Positions 27,783 to 36,361 of a DNA stretch of 64,000 nt are shown here, one piece after another (position 1 is the first letter of the stretch; every line of letters starts with the position of its first letter). A program made the position numbers and the translations under genes. The stretch comes from BJ22 sp021298375 (lineage in GTDB: Bacteria > Planctomycetota > Planctomycetia > Pirellulales > Pirellulaceae): positions 41,323 to 105,322 of the forward strand of contig JBKDOL010000039.1 in NCBI GenBank assembly GCA_046343015.1, in the 5' to 3' direction. The notes under the pieces were generated by a model. The model was not told where the DNA came from. It did not search any database and saw only the letters and a program-made list of their open reading frames with translations.

Positions 27783-28897
27783 GCAAACACGCGGTCTTTG
27801 TCACACCCAGCCTCGACCCGCTGGGAAATGCCGGGCAACTCCCTTTCTGGATTGAGACTCTGCAAGCCGCGGGCTGGCGAGTCACGCTGATTGCGCTGCG
27901 AGAGCGGGCGACAGACGGGTTCTCGATTCGCTACCCTGGCGTCGAGCTGCATTGCCTCGGCCTGCAGCCGCGACAGTGGAGTCGCTGGAGGGAATTAAAG
28001 AGGTTGGTCGGCGGCTTGAGGGCCGATGTCCTCCATTTGTGGGCTTGCCAGGATCGCCTGATTTGGTGGTTGGGGCAGGCGCTCGGCAGGCCTTCGGCGA
28101 AACTGGTTTTGACCTCGTTCGCGGTGCGCCAAAGGCCGCTGCTCGCCGCCTGGAGAGAGCCGCGCCATCCCGACTCCGAGTTGGTCTTCGATCCTGATCT
28201 GGTGTCAGGCCACTCCCCGCGCCAGACCGCCGAGTCTTCTCCGAATGCCGCCGGCCGAATTGTGACGCTGATGCCCAAGGCAATCCCCCGAACACTTGAG
28301 CGGCGGGCGTTAACCCGCGCCCGCTTGCAACGGGAACTGGGGTTGCCGGGGGATGTTCAACTGGTCGTTGCGGCGGCCGATCTCCAGCCTGAGACGCACT
28401 GCAAGGATCTGATCTGGGGAATCGATCAACTCAAGATCATTCGCGACGATATCCATTTGCTCTTGCTCGGGAGCGGCCCGCAGCGCGATCGGCTCGAGCG
28501 ATTTCTGAGTTTGACCGAGGCTGAGTCGAGGACGCATTTTCTGGGTACTCGGCCCGATGGTCCCGAGATTGTGGCAGCCGCGGACATTTTTTGGCAAGCC
28601 GATTTGACCCGCTACCTGCCTGAGGGGCTGCTGCTCGCGCTCGCCTGCGGAGTTCCGGTCGTCTCCGCCTATGGTCCGAATACCGAGGCTGTCGTCTCGC
28701 CCCAACAAACGGCTTGGGTCGCGGATTCCTCAGCCCGATACCAATACGCCCGCTGGTCCAAGTTTTTTCTGGAGGAGCCGGAACGGGCAGTGCAACTGGC
28801 GAGGCAAGCCAGCGAGCAGATGGAACGCAGCTGTTCGACCAAAGCAGCCGCAGACCGAATTCTTGAAGTTTATTCGGAACTGGTCTCCCCTAATTAA
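27779..28897 (+). CDS. Glycosyltransferase, GT-B fold
   Basis: The 372-residue product begins SKHAVFVTPSLDPLGNAGQL, a typical GT4 first strand and glycine loop. It continues with LKRLVGGLRADVLHLWAC and a C-terminal domain with IHLLLLGSGPQRDRL and YLPEGLLLALACGVPVVSAYG, equivalent to the EGxxxxxxEAMAxGxPVV donor site. A TTG at 27779 overlapping the previous stop (TTGA) is taken as the start; the frame is open from 27686, but that form would begin inside the preceding gene. With its neighbour it forms a coupled pair, suggesting two successive steps on one glycan. Confidence 0.82.
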   Translation: MSKHAVFVTPSLDPLGNAGQLPFWIETLQAAGWRVTLIALRERATDGFSIRYPGVELHCLGLQPRQWSRWRELKRLVGGLRADVLHLWACQDRLIWWLGQALGRPSAKLVLTSFAVRQRPLLAAWREPRHPDSELVFDPDLVSGHSPRQTAESSPNAAGRIVTLMPKAIPRTLERRALTRARLQRELGLPGDVQLVVAAADLQPETHCKDLIWGIDQLKIIRDDIHLLLLGSGPQRDRLERFLSLTEAESRTHFLGTRPDGPEIVAAADIFWQADLTRYLPEGLLLALACGVPVVSAYGPNTEAVVSPQQTAWVADSSARYQYARWSKFFLEEPERAVQLARQASEQMERSCSTKAAADRILEVYSELVSPN

Positions 28898-28967
28898 ACA
28901 GTGTTCCCCCGAGCCCGACGCGAGCTGACTTGGCGGGCCGGTGGAGGAAAACACCCAGCTCGATTTC

Positions 28968-29008
28968 CGAGTCGCCGCCGCGCCAATCGCCCGAGTCGCC
29001 GCCGCGCC
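28968..29008. repeat. Short direct repeat, two copies
   Basis: CGAGTCGCCGCCGCGCCA occurs twice about 25 bases apart in the convergent gap between the glycosyltransferase and ABC transporter genes. No terminator with a T-run was recognised in the gap. Confidence 0.6.
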
Positions 29009-29080
29009 AGCGCGACTGGCCGACAGCCTCAGCCGATTCCACAACAGCGCAGGCTCAAGGAGCGCAGTCCCGCTCGAGGT

Positions 29081-30721
29081 CTATTCGGCAGGAGGTGGAG
29101 GACGAAGGTGTTCGAATTCGAACAGGGCGAAGACATAGTGCACGGCGAGAACATAGAGCGTCGCCCAGAGGATGGTCGAAGTGACGCTCCGGGAAACGTC
29201 GCTCGAGGAGAGCTTGGTCGTTCGTCCGCGAAAATAGGAAATCGCTCCGATTCCCAGGGCACTCGTCACGATTTTTGAAATCATCCAGTAAAAACCATCA
29301 AACAGGGGCTGGTCGACCTGCCGCAGCCGAATGTGGTAATAGTGATCCCAGAAGTCGGGACCACGTTCCGGGTGCGACCACGAAAACGAGAGCAGGCTCG
29401 CCAAAGTGGAGGCGTAAAAACAGACATAAACCAAAAGGGGTGTACCGATCAGGAATGACCACATGATTGGCGTCAGCAGGTAGCTCCGCGGACTGGCTCC
29501 CAGCGTCTGCATCGCTTCGATCTGATTGCCATACTGTCGACCACCCACATCCGCAGTGACGGCGGCACCGCATCGGGCGGCAATCAGGATGCAAGCGAGA
29601 ATCGGACAGAATATCCGGTAAATCGCAAAGCCGATCGCTTTGAGAAGCTCTTCGATCAGCAGCGGCTCGGTGTAGACCGCGAAGGGAAAAAACTCAAACG
29701 TGAAGTAAGTCGTGACAAACCCGTTGATCAGCCCGGCCATGAAGAGATAAGCAATTGCGGTCGGACCACAGACGAGCAGCAGATAATGCCAGCAGAACCG
29801 GAGTCCCCATTTGATGCTTTTCCAGATCGGAACCAGGCTGGCGAGGGCAGTACCAGCAGCGACGAGGGAATCGCTGGTCCCACGGAGAAACCGGTGCGCA
29901 GACTGTTTGAGCGTATGTCCCCAGTCTCGCCAGCGGCTGGCCGACTCAGGCGAATGGGCTGACGGGGTGGAGTCACCACTGGCAATCACGAGCGGTTCCA
30001 GTCGCTCGGTCAGGCGCGGCCAGTCCTCGCGCGGGATCTCGAGGAGGCGTTTGAGCTGGGGATCGAACAGAAAGACGTGGTCGGCAATGGGCAAGAGCGA
30101 CAGATAATCGTGGGTGACGACCACCGAGGTTTTGCGATGCCGCAAGTGGGTTTCGCGAATCAACTCGGTGACGCGTTTGGCGGTTGAGGGATCGAGTCCG
30201 GATGTCGGCTCATCGTAAAGCAGAACCGGAGGGTCATTCGCCAAAGTTCGGGCGAGAGCCAACCGCTGACGCTGTCCCCCGCTGAGCCGGGCGGTTGGGA
30301 CATCAGCCGGGACCTGCAACTCGTCCAGCCACTGTCGCGAAGACTGGCTGGATGCACTGTGACCTGCGGGAGCGCGATGGTTCCTTGCGCCGGCCTCGCG
30401 GGCAAAATCAACATTCTCAAGCGGACTCAGTTCATCCAACAAGGCAAAGGACTGAAACACGACCCCTGCCAGGCCAGGGGCGGAAGGGCGCTGGCCGAGC
30501 CAAACGTTTCCGCTGTATCCGATTCCGTCAGCCTGACGCGGCAGCAGCCCGGCGATGATCTTGAGCAGAATGCTTTTGCCCACGCCGCTGGGGCCTATGA
30601 TCAGCGAGATCCTCCCGGCTGGAAACTCGGCATCGACCGAGTCCAGCAGCAAGCGCTGGCCGGCTTTGACCGAAAGGCCTTTCAATCGAATCGCCGCAGC
30701 CTGCTCGGAAGGCTCACTCAT
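29081..30721 (-). CDS. Fused MlaF-MlaE type ABC transporter
   Basis: The 546-residue protein joins an ATPase and a permease that are separate in the Mla and TGD lipid transport systems. Residues about 10-240 are an ABC ATPase with Walker A GPSGVGKS (43-50), signature LSGGQRQ, Walker B VLLYDEPTSGLDP and a switch His in VVTHDY. Residues about 290-530 form an MlaE-like permease with some five membrane segments and the typical GAAVTADVGGRQYGNQIEAM stretch followed by GASPRSYLLTP. Such transporters move phospholipids between membranes. Its start overlaps the stop of the upstream gene by four bases, so the two are coupled. Confidence 0.9.
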   Translation of the reverse strand: MSEPSEQAAAIRLKGLSVKAGQRLLLDSVDAEFPAGRISLIIGPSGVGKSILLKIIAGLLPRQADGIGYSGNVWLGQRPSAPGLAGVVFQSFALLDELSPLENVDFAREAGARNHRAPAGHSASSQSSRQWLDELQVPADVPTARLSGGQRQRLALARTLANDPPVLLYDEPTSGLDPSTAKRVTELIRETHLRHRKTSVVVTHDYLSLLPIADHVFLFDPQLKRLLEIPREDWPRLTERLEPLVIASGDSTPSAHSPESASRWRDWGHTLKQSAHRFLRGTSDSLVAAGTALASLVPIWKSIKWGLRFCWHYLLLVCGPTAIAYLFMAGLINGFVTTYFTFEFFPFAVYTEPLLIEELLKAIGFAIYRIFCPILACILIAARCGAAVTADVGGRQYGNQIEAMQTLGASPRSYLLTPIMWSFLIGTPLLVYVCFYASTLASLLSFSWSHPERGPDFWDHYYHIRLRQVDQPLFDGFYWMISKIVTSALGIGAISYFRGRTTKLSSSDVSRSVTSTILWATLYVLAVHYVFALFEFEHLRPPPPAE

Positions 30722-32025
30722 TCACGGCTCCTTGCCGGAACGTGAAACGGATTGGGAGCGAGGGGATCGCCGCTTTCAACCGGGAGGCTCGAGCCGGGAG
30801 GCAGGCGGGAACTCGAACCTGCTTCCGAGGCCGGGTGCAGAACCAGCCAGCGCTGGTCTTTAAACAGCACCTTGTTCCGCAGCACTTTCGAAAACTCGGG
30901 CGTGATCTGTTTGCGGGGATTGCCGAACAAGGCTTCACCAATCGCCGTGATTGTCGGTTCGAGTCGCTGGTTGGCGTCGTTGAGCGCGGCTTGGGCCTCA
31001 GGACTCGTCCAGACCTCCTGCCAAACGGCTTTGAGCCTTGGATTATCGGTCAACACATCATTGAGAATCCCCAGCAGCACTCGCTGCAACTCAATGTCGT
31101 TGGTCAGTTGCTCGAAGCCCTCACCGGCAACCGAACGCACTTTTTCGTTGGAGACAACTTCGGAAATGATCCGCTTCTGGAGGTCGACAAAATCCCCGAG
31201 GTGTGATTCGAGAGTAGGGACCACATGCTCGGTAACAAATCGGTTGAATTCTTTCCGGGTCAAATCCCGCTGAGGAAGTGGCGAGGCATCGTACGCCAGT
31301 CGCCAGGTCAATCGCCACAGCGAGGCCTGGTCCCAGAGTTGCTCTCCGATCTGGTTTGCCAGCGGCCGCGATTCCCGCTGGATGATTGGCCAGACTTCAT
31401 CGCGGAGCAGGGGAGTCAGTTGAGGGTTGATGAAGTCTCGCCGGTACCGCGCCGAAATTGCCTGCAATTCATCGCTGCGGGCCAAAACCGCTTGCCGGAA
31501 GTCAGCGCGCAAAACGTCGCTGCTGCGCCGCAGCGACTCCAGCAGCAACGGTTGAAGCTGCTGGGCAATCTCAGTCTGGTGTTCATTGAAGGCGACGGAA
31601 AGCAGGTGAAAAATCTCGCTGCGGACCTGCGGCGAGAGCATGGTTTCGATCACCCAGCCGATCGACTGGGGGTTCTGATGCAAGCTCAGTTTTGCTCCTG
31701 AGAGCAGCGTCGGAGCGGAACTGTAGAATTCCGCTTCGGCATAGTCGGCCCAGACCAGTTGTCGCTCCGTGCTGGTCGGACTCTCGACTCGCGTCACCCG
31801 CCCGATGGCTGGCTCGCCCGAGCGCCCCGCGAGAAATATCTGGTCTCCGACCTGAATCAGTTCGGGCGTGGCCAGTTTCAGGACAACCTTTTGCCGACTT
31901 CCGCTGGCGTACTTCCAGAGTCGTCCCAGGCGTTCGCGATCGCCCTCGCCCCCATGGCTCAGCCAAGCAGCGGCACCACTGACTAACGCCAGCCAAAAGA
32001 TGAGACCTGCAATTGCCTTGAGCAT
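30718..32025 (-). CDS. Membrane-anchored partner of the Mla-type transporter
   Basis: The 435-residue product starts MLKAIAGLIFWLALVSGAAA, a signal anchor, and the rest should be periplasmic. Residues about 45-110 include VGDQIFLAGRSGEPAIGRVT, which resembles the core strands of an MCE domain (MlaD type). The remainder, about 130-380, is strongly helical with long charged stretches. In Mla systems the substrate-binding MlaD has an N-terminal anchor, an MCE domain and a helical part, so by position and layout this may be the MlaD counterpart. The MCE match is weak and was judged by eye. The gene is the first of a two-gene operon. Confidence 0.72.
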   Translation of the reverse strand: MLKAIAGLIFWLALVSGAAAWLSHGGEGDRERLGRLWKYASGSRQKVVLKLATPELIQVGDQIFLAGRSGEPAIGRVTRVESPTSTERQLVWADYAEAEFYSSAPTLLSGAKLSLHQNPQSIGWVIETMLSPQVRSEIFHLLSVAFNEHQTEIAQQLQPLLLESLRRSSDVLRADFRQAVLARSDELQAISARYRRDFINPQLTPLLRDEVWPIIQRESRPLANQIGEQLWDQASLWRLTWRLAYDASPLPQRDLTRKEFNRFVTEHVVPTLESHLGDFVDLQKRIISEVVSNEKVRSVAGEGFEQLTNDIELQRVLLGILNDVLTDNPRLKAVWQEVWTSPEAQAALNDANQRLEPTITAIGEALFGNPRKQITPEFSKVLRNKVLFKDQRWLVLHPASEAGSSSRLPPGSSLPVESGDPLAPNPFHVPARSRE

Positions 32026-32176
32026 GCCTGCAACCCGCGCGGCCGATAAATTCGGGAACCTCGCCGGCGACGGCTTGCCGGCTAATCCGCCCAACTATAG
32101 CTTACCCGGCCCGATGAAGGAGAGTTTCCCCGGTCGAACGGCGGGAACTGGGCGGTCTATTGCCCGCTGGGGAAGT

Positions 32177-32671
32177 TTACTGCTTCTCAACCAGGGTGGA
32201 AGAATGATCGTGGATGATCAGCCACCGCCCGGCGTTCTTCTTCATTACCAACGAAAAGTTTCCGTCTTTCCGCTCGCCCTTCAGGTCGAGATGCCAGTTT
32301 CCCAAGACCAGTGCCGCGTCCGGCGCCAGTAACTCGCACTCGATTTCATCGAATCTGAGTTGCCCCATTTTCTCCCGCGGATAGCTCTTTTGATAACGCT
32401 CCAGGGTCGCCTGCCAGCCCCGCATCGTCTGTCCGCCCCCGGAAAAAGTCAGCCGATCGTCTTTCCAGTAAGTCTCCATGAACTCCAGGATGTCACCCCG
32501 GTTCCAAGCTGCCCGCTGCAACTCCAGGACCTTGACGATCTCGGCAGCCTCGCCAGTGTCGGCGGGGGTCTGTTTGGTCTGTGCTTGCGCGCAGACCGGA
32601 TTCGGCTCGAGAGCAAACAGCCCCCAGCAAAGCACGAAGAAACAATACAGTCGAAGCTGGAATGAGAACAT
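32177..32671 (-). CDS. Secreted SnoaL/NTF2-like protein
   Basis: The 164-residue product has an N-terminal signal peptide (about residues 1-29). The mature domain is of the NTF2-like DUF4440 group: LQRAAWNRGDILEFMETYWKD as the entry helices, then strands LTFSGGGQT, LLAPDAALVLGNWHLD and FSLVMKKNAGRWLIIHDHSS. The fold is used by isomerases, small-molecule binding proteins and many uncharacterised secreted proteins; no catalytic set can be named. It lies 42 bp from the DUF1573 gene on the same strand. Confidence 0.8.
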   Translation of the reverse strand: MFSFQLRLYCFFVLCWGLFALEPNPVCAQAQTKQTPADTGEAAEIVKVLELQRAAWNRGDILEFMETYWKDDRLTFSGGGQTMRGWQATLERYQKSYPREKMGQLRFDEIECELLAPDAALVLGNWHLDLKGERKDGNFSLVMKKNAGRWLIIHDHSSTLVEKQ

Positions 32672-32713
32672 CGATAGGATCCCGGCTGAAATTGGGAACG
32701 GGGAAGTTCTGTG

Positions 32714-33739
32714 TTACTGGTCGCCTTTCACCACGTTCACGATGGCTGGCAGAACAGCAGTCGGTTGATCGGCCAAGTCCGTGAGGAAATGCAACTGTGC
32801 CTGCTGTTTGCCCGCTTCGGCGGAGCCTTTGTAGCTGACCTCAACGAAATGGGTGGTCCGGCTTTCGCCATCAGCTTGCACCGTGAAAGCCGCGTTCTCG
32901 CAAGTCACGTCTTTGACGCGGAACGGTTGCTCCGCTTTGAGAATCACTTTCTTGGTGACTGTCTCACCCGCCTTGACGTTGGCCAAGTCGAGCACGGGAG
33001 GGCTGACTTGCAGCGTGGCCACCACTTTTCCGGAAAACTGAATCGGGAGTTTAATCTCCTGCCCGCCATCGGTCGCGACGACGACCAACTCGCCTTGCAA
33101 TTGCCCGGCTGGGGCGGTCGGCTTGATCGCCACCGAGAGCAGGTAGTTCACCCGGTTCTGATCGCGCTGCGTTTCCGAAAGCGAAACACCAATATGCGGA
33201 AAGGTGCTGCGGACATCGACAATTCGCCAATTGGCGTTGCCGAACTTGCGGACCTCGACGGTCTGTCGCGGGCTGCTGGCCGGATTGACCGTGCCGAAAT
33301 TGATATCGCCGGGAGCGATTTGGAGATCGGTGCGGATGTTTCCCCGAACCTGCAATTGGACTTCGCCCGTGTAGGGAGCCGAAAAACGGACCGTCACCGT
33401 GGCCTGTCGCTGACCGGAAAACCCGACCGTGTTGAAGCGGGCTACCAATTCCGTTTTTTCCCACGTTTTCAGCTGGCGTTTCTCGAGAGAGACGCTCGTG
33501 CAGCCACAACTGGAATTGACCGACTCGATCTGCATGTCTTCCTTGAAGACATTTTCGATCACAAACCGATGCTCCGGAGCCGAGCCGCGAACGACCGTTC
33601 CAAAGTCATGCTCGAACTCTTTGAACATCTTCCGAGCCCACTCCTGACCCACGAGCGACTTGGACAGCTCGGACGACAGACCGACCAGAAGAATGACGGG
33701 GAGGAAAGCAAGGAGAGCCAGGCGGTTCCAGCGGGGCAT
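32714..33739 (-). CDS. DUF1573 domain protein, secreted
   Basis: The 341-residue product has a signal peptide (about residues 1-32) followed by a DUF1573 domain: FEHDFGTVVRGSAPEHRFVI, a CGCTS motif near residue 80 and beta-strand-rich sequence. DUF1573 is an ASPM-SPD-2-Hydin/MSP-like Ig fold found often in Planctomycetes and Bacteroidetes; its function is unknown. A second region of similar character lies at about 130-240 (INFGTVNPASSPRQTVEVRK). The NTF2-like gene follows closely and may be cotranscribed. Confidence 0.86.
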   Translation of the reverse strand: MPRWNRLALLAFLPVILLVGLSSELSKSLVGQEWARKMFKEFEHDFGTVVRGSAPEHRFVIENVFKEDMQIESVNSSCGCTSVSLEKRQLKTWEKTELVARFNTVGFSGQRQATVTVRFSAPYTGEVQLQVRGNIRTDLQIAPGDINFGTVNPASSPRQTVEVRKFGNANWRIVDVRSTFPHIGVSLSETQRDQNRVNYLLSVAIKPTAPAGQLQGELVVVATDGGQEIKLPIQFSGKVVATLQVSPPVLDLANVKAGETVTKKVILKAEQPFRVKDVTCENAAFTVQADGESRTTHFVEVSYKGSAEAGKQQAQLHFLTDLADQPTAVLPAIVNVVKGDQ

Positions 33740-33952
33740 GGTTATCTCGGGAAATGAGGGTGCAAGACGTAACTCCGAGTCGCGTCTTCAGGCCACATTC
33801 TAACGGTCCTCACGTTGCCGCGACAATTGCGAATCAGCGATTCAGGGGCAAATGCTCGAGAGTAAACGACCCGGCGGCCGGCTGTTCGATTAGGCACTCA
33901 AAGGGCCGGAAACGTGCGCGCCGTTCCCCTCGATTACCGAATTGAGCAGCGC

Positions 33953-33989
33953 AAAAAAAGACCGGCCAGGCACATGGCCTCGCCGGTCT
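33953..33989 (-). terminator. Intrinsic terminator
   Basis: Read on the minus strand, a stem of 8 bp (AGACCGGC with GCCGGTCT), one mismatch and 4 more bp (AGGC with GCCT) closes a 5-base loop at 33959-33989. It is followed at once by seven T residues (33953-33959). This would end transcription from the sirtuin gene or from a small RNA in the gap. Confidence 0.85.
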
Positions 33990-34003
33990 CGGGGGGTGAT
34001 TCC

Positions 34004-34041
34004 CTGGGCACTGTTGCGAACAGGGCCGCAACAGTGCCCAG
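34004..34041. other. Perfect 15-bp inverted repeat
   Basis: CTGGGCACTGTTGCG (34004-34018) and its exact complement (34027-34041) flank an 8-base loop. It stands 14 bases from the terminator hairpin. It could be part of a structured RNA or a second, T-less terminator stem. Confidence 0.8.
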
Positions 34042-34044
34042 TCT

Positions 34045-34182
34045 AAGCTCAGCCGTGAGCAATTGCTGCGACAGGTTGACCCAGAAACCCGCGCCACAGC
34101 AACAAAAAACAGCTCGAACCCAGGAGGGGGGGCGTGAGTAAGGGATGTTTCCCGCTTCCCAAACTCACAGACGGCTGAGCTT
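34045..34182 (-). ncRNA. Candidate structured RNA region
   Basis: AAGCTCAGCCGT at 34045-34056 is the exact complement of 34171-34182, closing a domain of about 138 bases. Inside, GTGAGT (34134-34139) pairs with ACTCAC (34163-34168), with a GGGA/TCCC inner stem. The element sits directly upstream, on the minus strand, of the 15-bp hairpin and terminator. Together these suggest a transcript of about 230 bases. I cannot match it to a known RNA family. Confidence 0.35.
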
Positions 34183-34321
34183 TCAACATGGTTTGTCTCG
34201 TCGCTCGCAAGCAGCCACAGCTCTGACTGCTCTCGTTTCGACGGCCGTACGTTTAGAAGTCGAAACCATTCGTTGCAAGGCCAGTTGAGCAGTTTTCCTC
34301 AAGGAATTCGAAAATCTCCTG

Positions 34322-35065
34322 CTAGCACTCGGATGAGCTGGAGTCCCAGAGGACTTGTAACTCGCGCACCAGAGCCGGAACCAAATCGCCGGCGGGCCCG
34401 CGCCGGTGCTCATGAAACTCGGGGGAGGTCGGCGTATCCTCGAGATTTAACTCGATCCGCCGGCAGCCGGGCGGCGTGGCTTGGACAAAGCCCGCAGCGG
34501 GGTAGACATTGCCCGAGGTCCCGATGGCGATGAACAGGCCACACTGCTGCAGGTGGCGATAGACTTCGGTCAGTTTCAGCGGCTGTTCGCCGAACCAGAC
34601 GATGTGAGGCCGCAGCGTGCCGCGCAGTTCCGGGCGGCTGGGGTGCGGTGTCTCGACATGCAGATCGGTGACCCAGGGCCAAACTTCGCCAGTTTCGGAA
34701 CAGCGCACCTTCAGCAACTCGCCGTGCAGATGGTGGACTTGCTTGGCACCAGCCCGCTCATGCAGGTCATCGACGTTCTGGGTTACCAGATAAAAATGCT
34801 CCGGTCCGACCAGCTGCTGCAGCTCGGCCAGAGCCCGATGCGCCGGATTTGGTTGCACGCGCGGGTCCAGCAGCGCTTTGCGTCGCCAGTTATAGAAGTC
34901 GTGCACCAGTTCGGGGTGCCTGCGAAAGGCGGCTGGATTAGCGACTTCCTCGACCCGATAACCTTGCCAGAGTCCCCCCGTGCCGCGGAATGTGGGAAGC
35001 CCCGATTCAGCGCTCACGCCTGCACCAGTCAGGACGACGATCTGGGGAAACTTGTGTTTGGTCAT
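34322..35065 (-). CDS. cobB: CobB-like sirtuin (NAD-dependent deacylase)
   Basis: The 247-residue product is a Sir2 protein of the bacterial CobB/SIRT5 class. It has the NAD-binding GAGVSAESGLPTFRG (14-28), TQNVDDLHERAG (95-106), the catalytic H114 in HLHGE, and the late motif IAIGTSGNVYPAAGFV. The Y58/R61 pair in FYNWRR is the YxxR motif that in this class favours succinyl- and malonyl-lysine removal. The zinc module is unusual: only C122 of the four cysteines is present, and the CxxC half found in E. coli CobB is missing. Stop of transcription may be the terminator some 330 bp downstream. Confidence 0.9.
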   Translation of the reverse strand: MTKHKFPQIVVLTGAGVSAESGLPTFRGTGGLWQGYRVEEVANPAAFRRHPELVHDFYNWRRKALLDPRVQPNPAHRALAELQQLVGPEHFYLVTQNVDDLHERAGAKQVHHLHGELLKVRCSETGEVWPWVTDLHVETPHPSRPELRGTLRPHIVWFGEQPLKLTEVYRHLQQCGLFIAIGTSGNVYPAAGFVQATPPGCRRIELNLEDTPTSPEFHEHRRGPAGDLVPALVRELQVLWDSSSSEC

Positions 35066-35340
35066 GGTCCAGCCAAGTTCCCTGAGAAAGGAGTGCGGGC
35101 AGGAAACACCGGGGTTGCAACCGGGCGCGAGTTCCGATTCCTCAACTGTCCCTTCGGTTCGGGCGAGAGGTGTCGCGGAGCCGGCGCGGGAGAGTCCGGA
35201 AAAACGTCAGATTCGGAATCCTTGACCTGCCCCATTGGAGGGCTCCAGTCACAGGGACGCAATGTTTTGGGAGTGCAACCTAGAGTTGAGCAGGTTTATT
35301 GCCTGAGGTCAGGATTATCGTCATTTCCGGATTGCATTCC

Positions 35341-36156
35341 ATGTCACTCGACCCAGTTTCCCCCGCGGTCAACGCTGTCTTTCATGCTCCAGTTGTCGTG
35401 CCGCTGGTGAATGCCGGCCTTCCGACCGATGGAAATCCTGCCGTATCGATTGAGAGCCATGCGGGAGCCCGGTTTTTCTGCGAGCAAATCGCGAGTCGCA
35501 ACGGGTTGGTTCCCAAGCCCTGGAACATTCTCATCGCCGGATGCGGCGCGGGGCACGAGGCGGTGGCGATCGCGCAGCAACTGCAGGCTCGCGTCGAGGC
35601 AGTGGACGTCGAGGATTTTGTCGGGAGCGAGTTAAAAGGAAGCTCCCCGGTTCACTTTCAGGTCGCCAGCGTTTGCGAGTTGCCATTTAACGCAGCGACC
35701 TTTGACGCCATTTTCTACCATCACGTGATCGAGCACGTTGATCGCCCGGCGGCAAGCCTCGCAGAGTTGCATCGGGTCTTGCGTCCCGGCGGGTGGTTGT
35801 TTGTCGGGACCCCCAACCGCCAGCGATTGGTCAGCTCGATTGGAGCTCACCAGCAATCAGAGTGGGAGGCGACCTGGATGAACAAATTGGGGGACAATCT
35901 GCGCGACTGGAAAGACCGGATGACAGGGCGCTTTCGAAATGAATTGGGCGCTCATGCCGGATTCAGCCGTGGGGAACTGGACCAAATGCTGAGCTCGCAC
36001 TTTCCCGAGCGCGACTGGGTTACTGATGAATACCTGCGTTTCAAATACGGCACGAGCAAAGTTCAAAAGCTGCTGCCGCTGGTCACCCATCCCGCCGTCC
36101 AGTGGTTTGCGGCGCCGGCAATCTATGTCTTTGCCCGTAAGCAATCGCTCGCCTGA
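35341..36156 (+). CDS. Class I SAM-dependent methyltransferase
   Basis: The 271-residue product has motif I NILIAGCGAGHEAVAIA, an acidic motif II end (VEAVDVEDF), and the DAIFYHHVIEHVDRP and VLRPGGWLFVGTPNR segments of the Methyltransf_11 group. The C-terminal third is helical with a FARKQSLA end. The substrate is unknown. The start at 35341 (MSLDPVSPA) is chosen over 35299; neither has a good ribosome-binding site. It stands alone, divergent from the sirtuin gene. Confidence 0.86.
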   Translation: MSLDPVSPAVNAVFHAPVVVPLVNAGLPTDGNPAVSIESHAGARFFCEQIASRNGLVPKPWNILIAGCGAGHEAVAIAQQLQARVEAVDVEDFVGSELKGSSPVHFQVASVCELPFNAATFDAIFYHHVIEHVDRPAASLAELHRVLRPGGWLFVGTPNRQRLVSSIGAHQQSEWEATWMNKLGDNLRDWKDRMTGRFRNELGAHAGFSRGELDQMLSSHFPERDWVTDEYLRFKYGTSKVQKLLPLVTHPAVQWFAAPAIYVFARKQSLA

Positions 36157-36361
36157 CCGTGCGATCTCCGCGGCGCCGCCTCGGCGATAGCTCTGGACAG
36201 CGAAAAAGGGGCGCCGGCAACCGCTCCACGCCGGCGTGGCCGCAGAAGCTGCGGTGGGGGCTTGGCTCGACAGGGCTCGGTTTCCGGTTAAGCTGCTTGC
36301 TACTCTGGCGACGCGCGGCGTCGGCCAAAAAGCGGGACTTGCTGGAATGAGGGACTGAGCG

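Larger units (their letters stand above)
33740..34321. other. 582-bp noncoding region with tandem hairpins
   Basis: The gap lies between the sirtuin and DUF1573 genes, both on the minus strand. From the sirtuin side it holds a 12-bp long-range inverted repeat (34171-34182 with 34045-34056), an inner hairpin (34134-34168), a perfect 15-bp hairpin (34004-34041) and an intrinsic terminator (33953-33989). No gene is supported within. Confidence 0.65.

Noticed and set aside
34105..34130. GGGTTCGAGC on the minus strand considered as a tRNA or tmRNA T-loop
   Set aside because: No acceptor stem, anticodon arm or CCA-like end fits around it.
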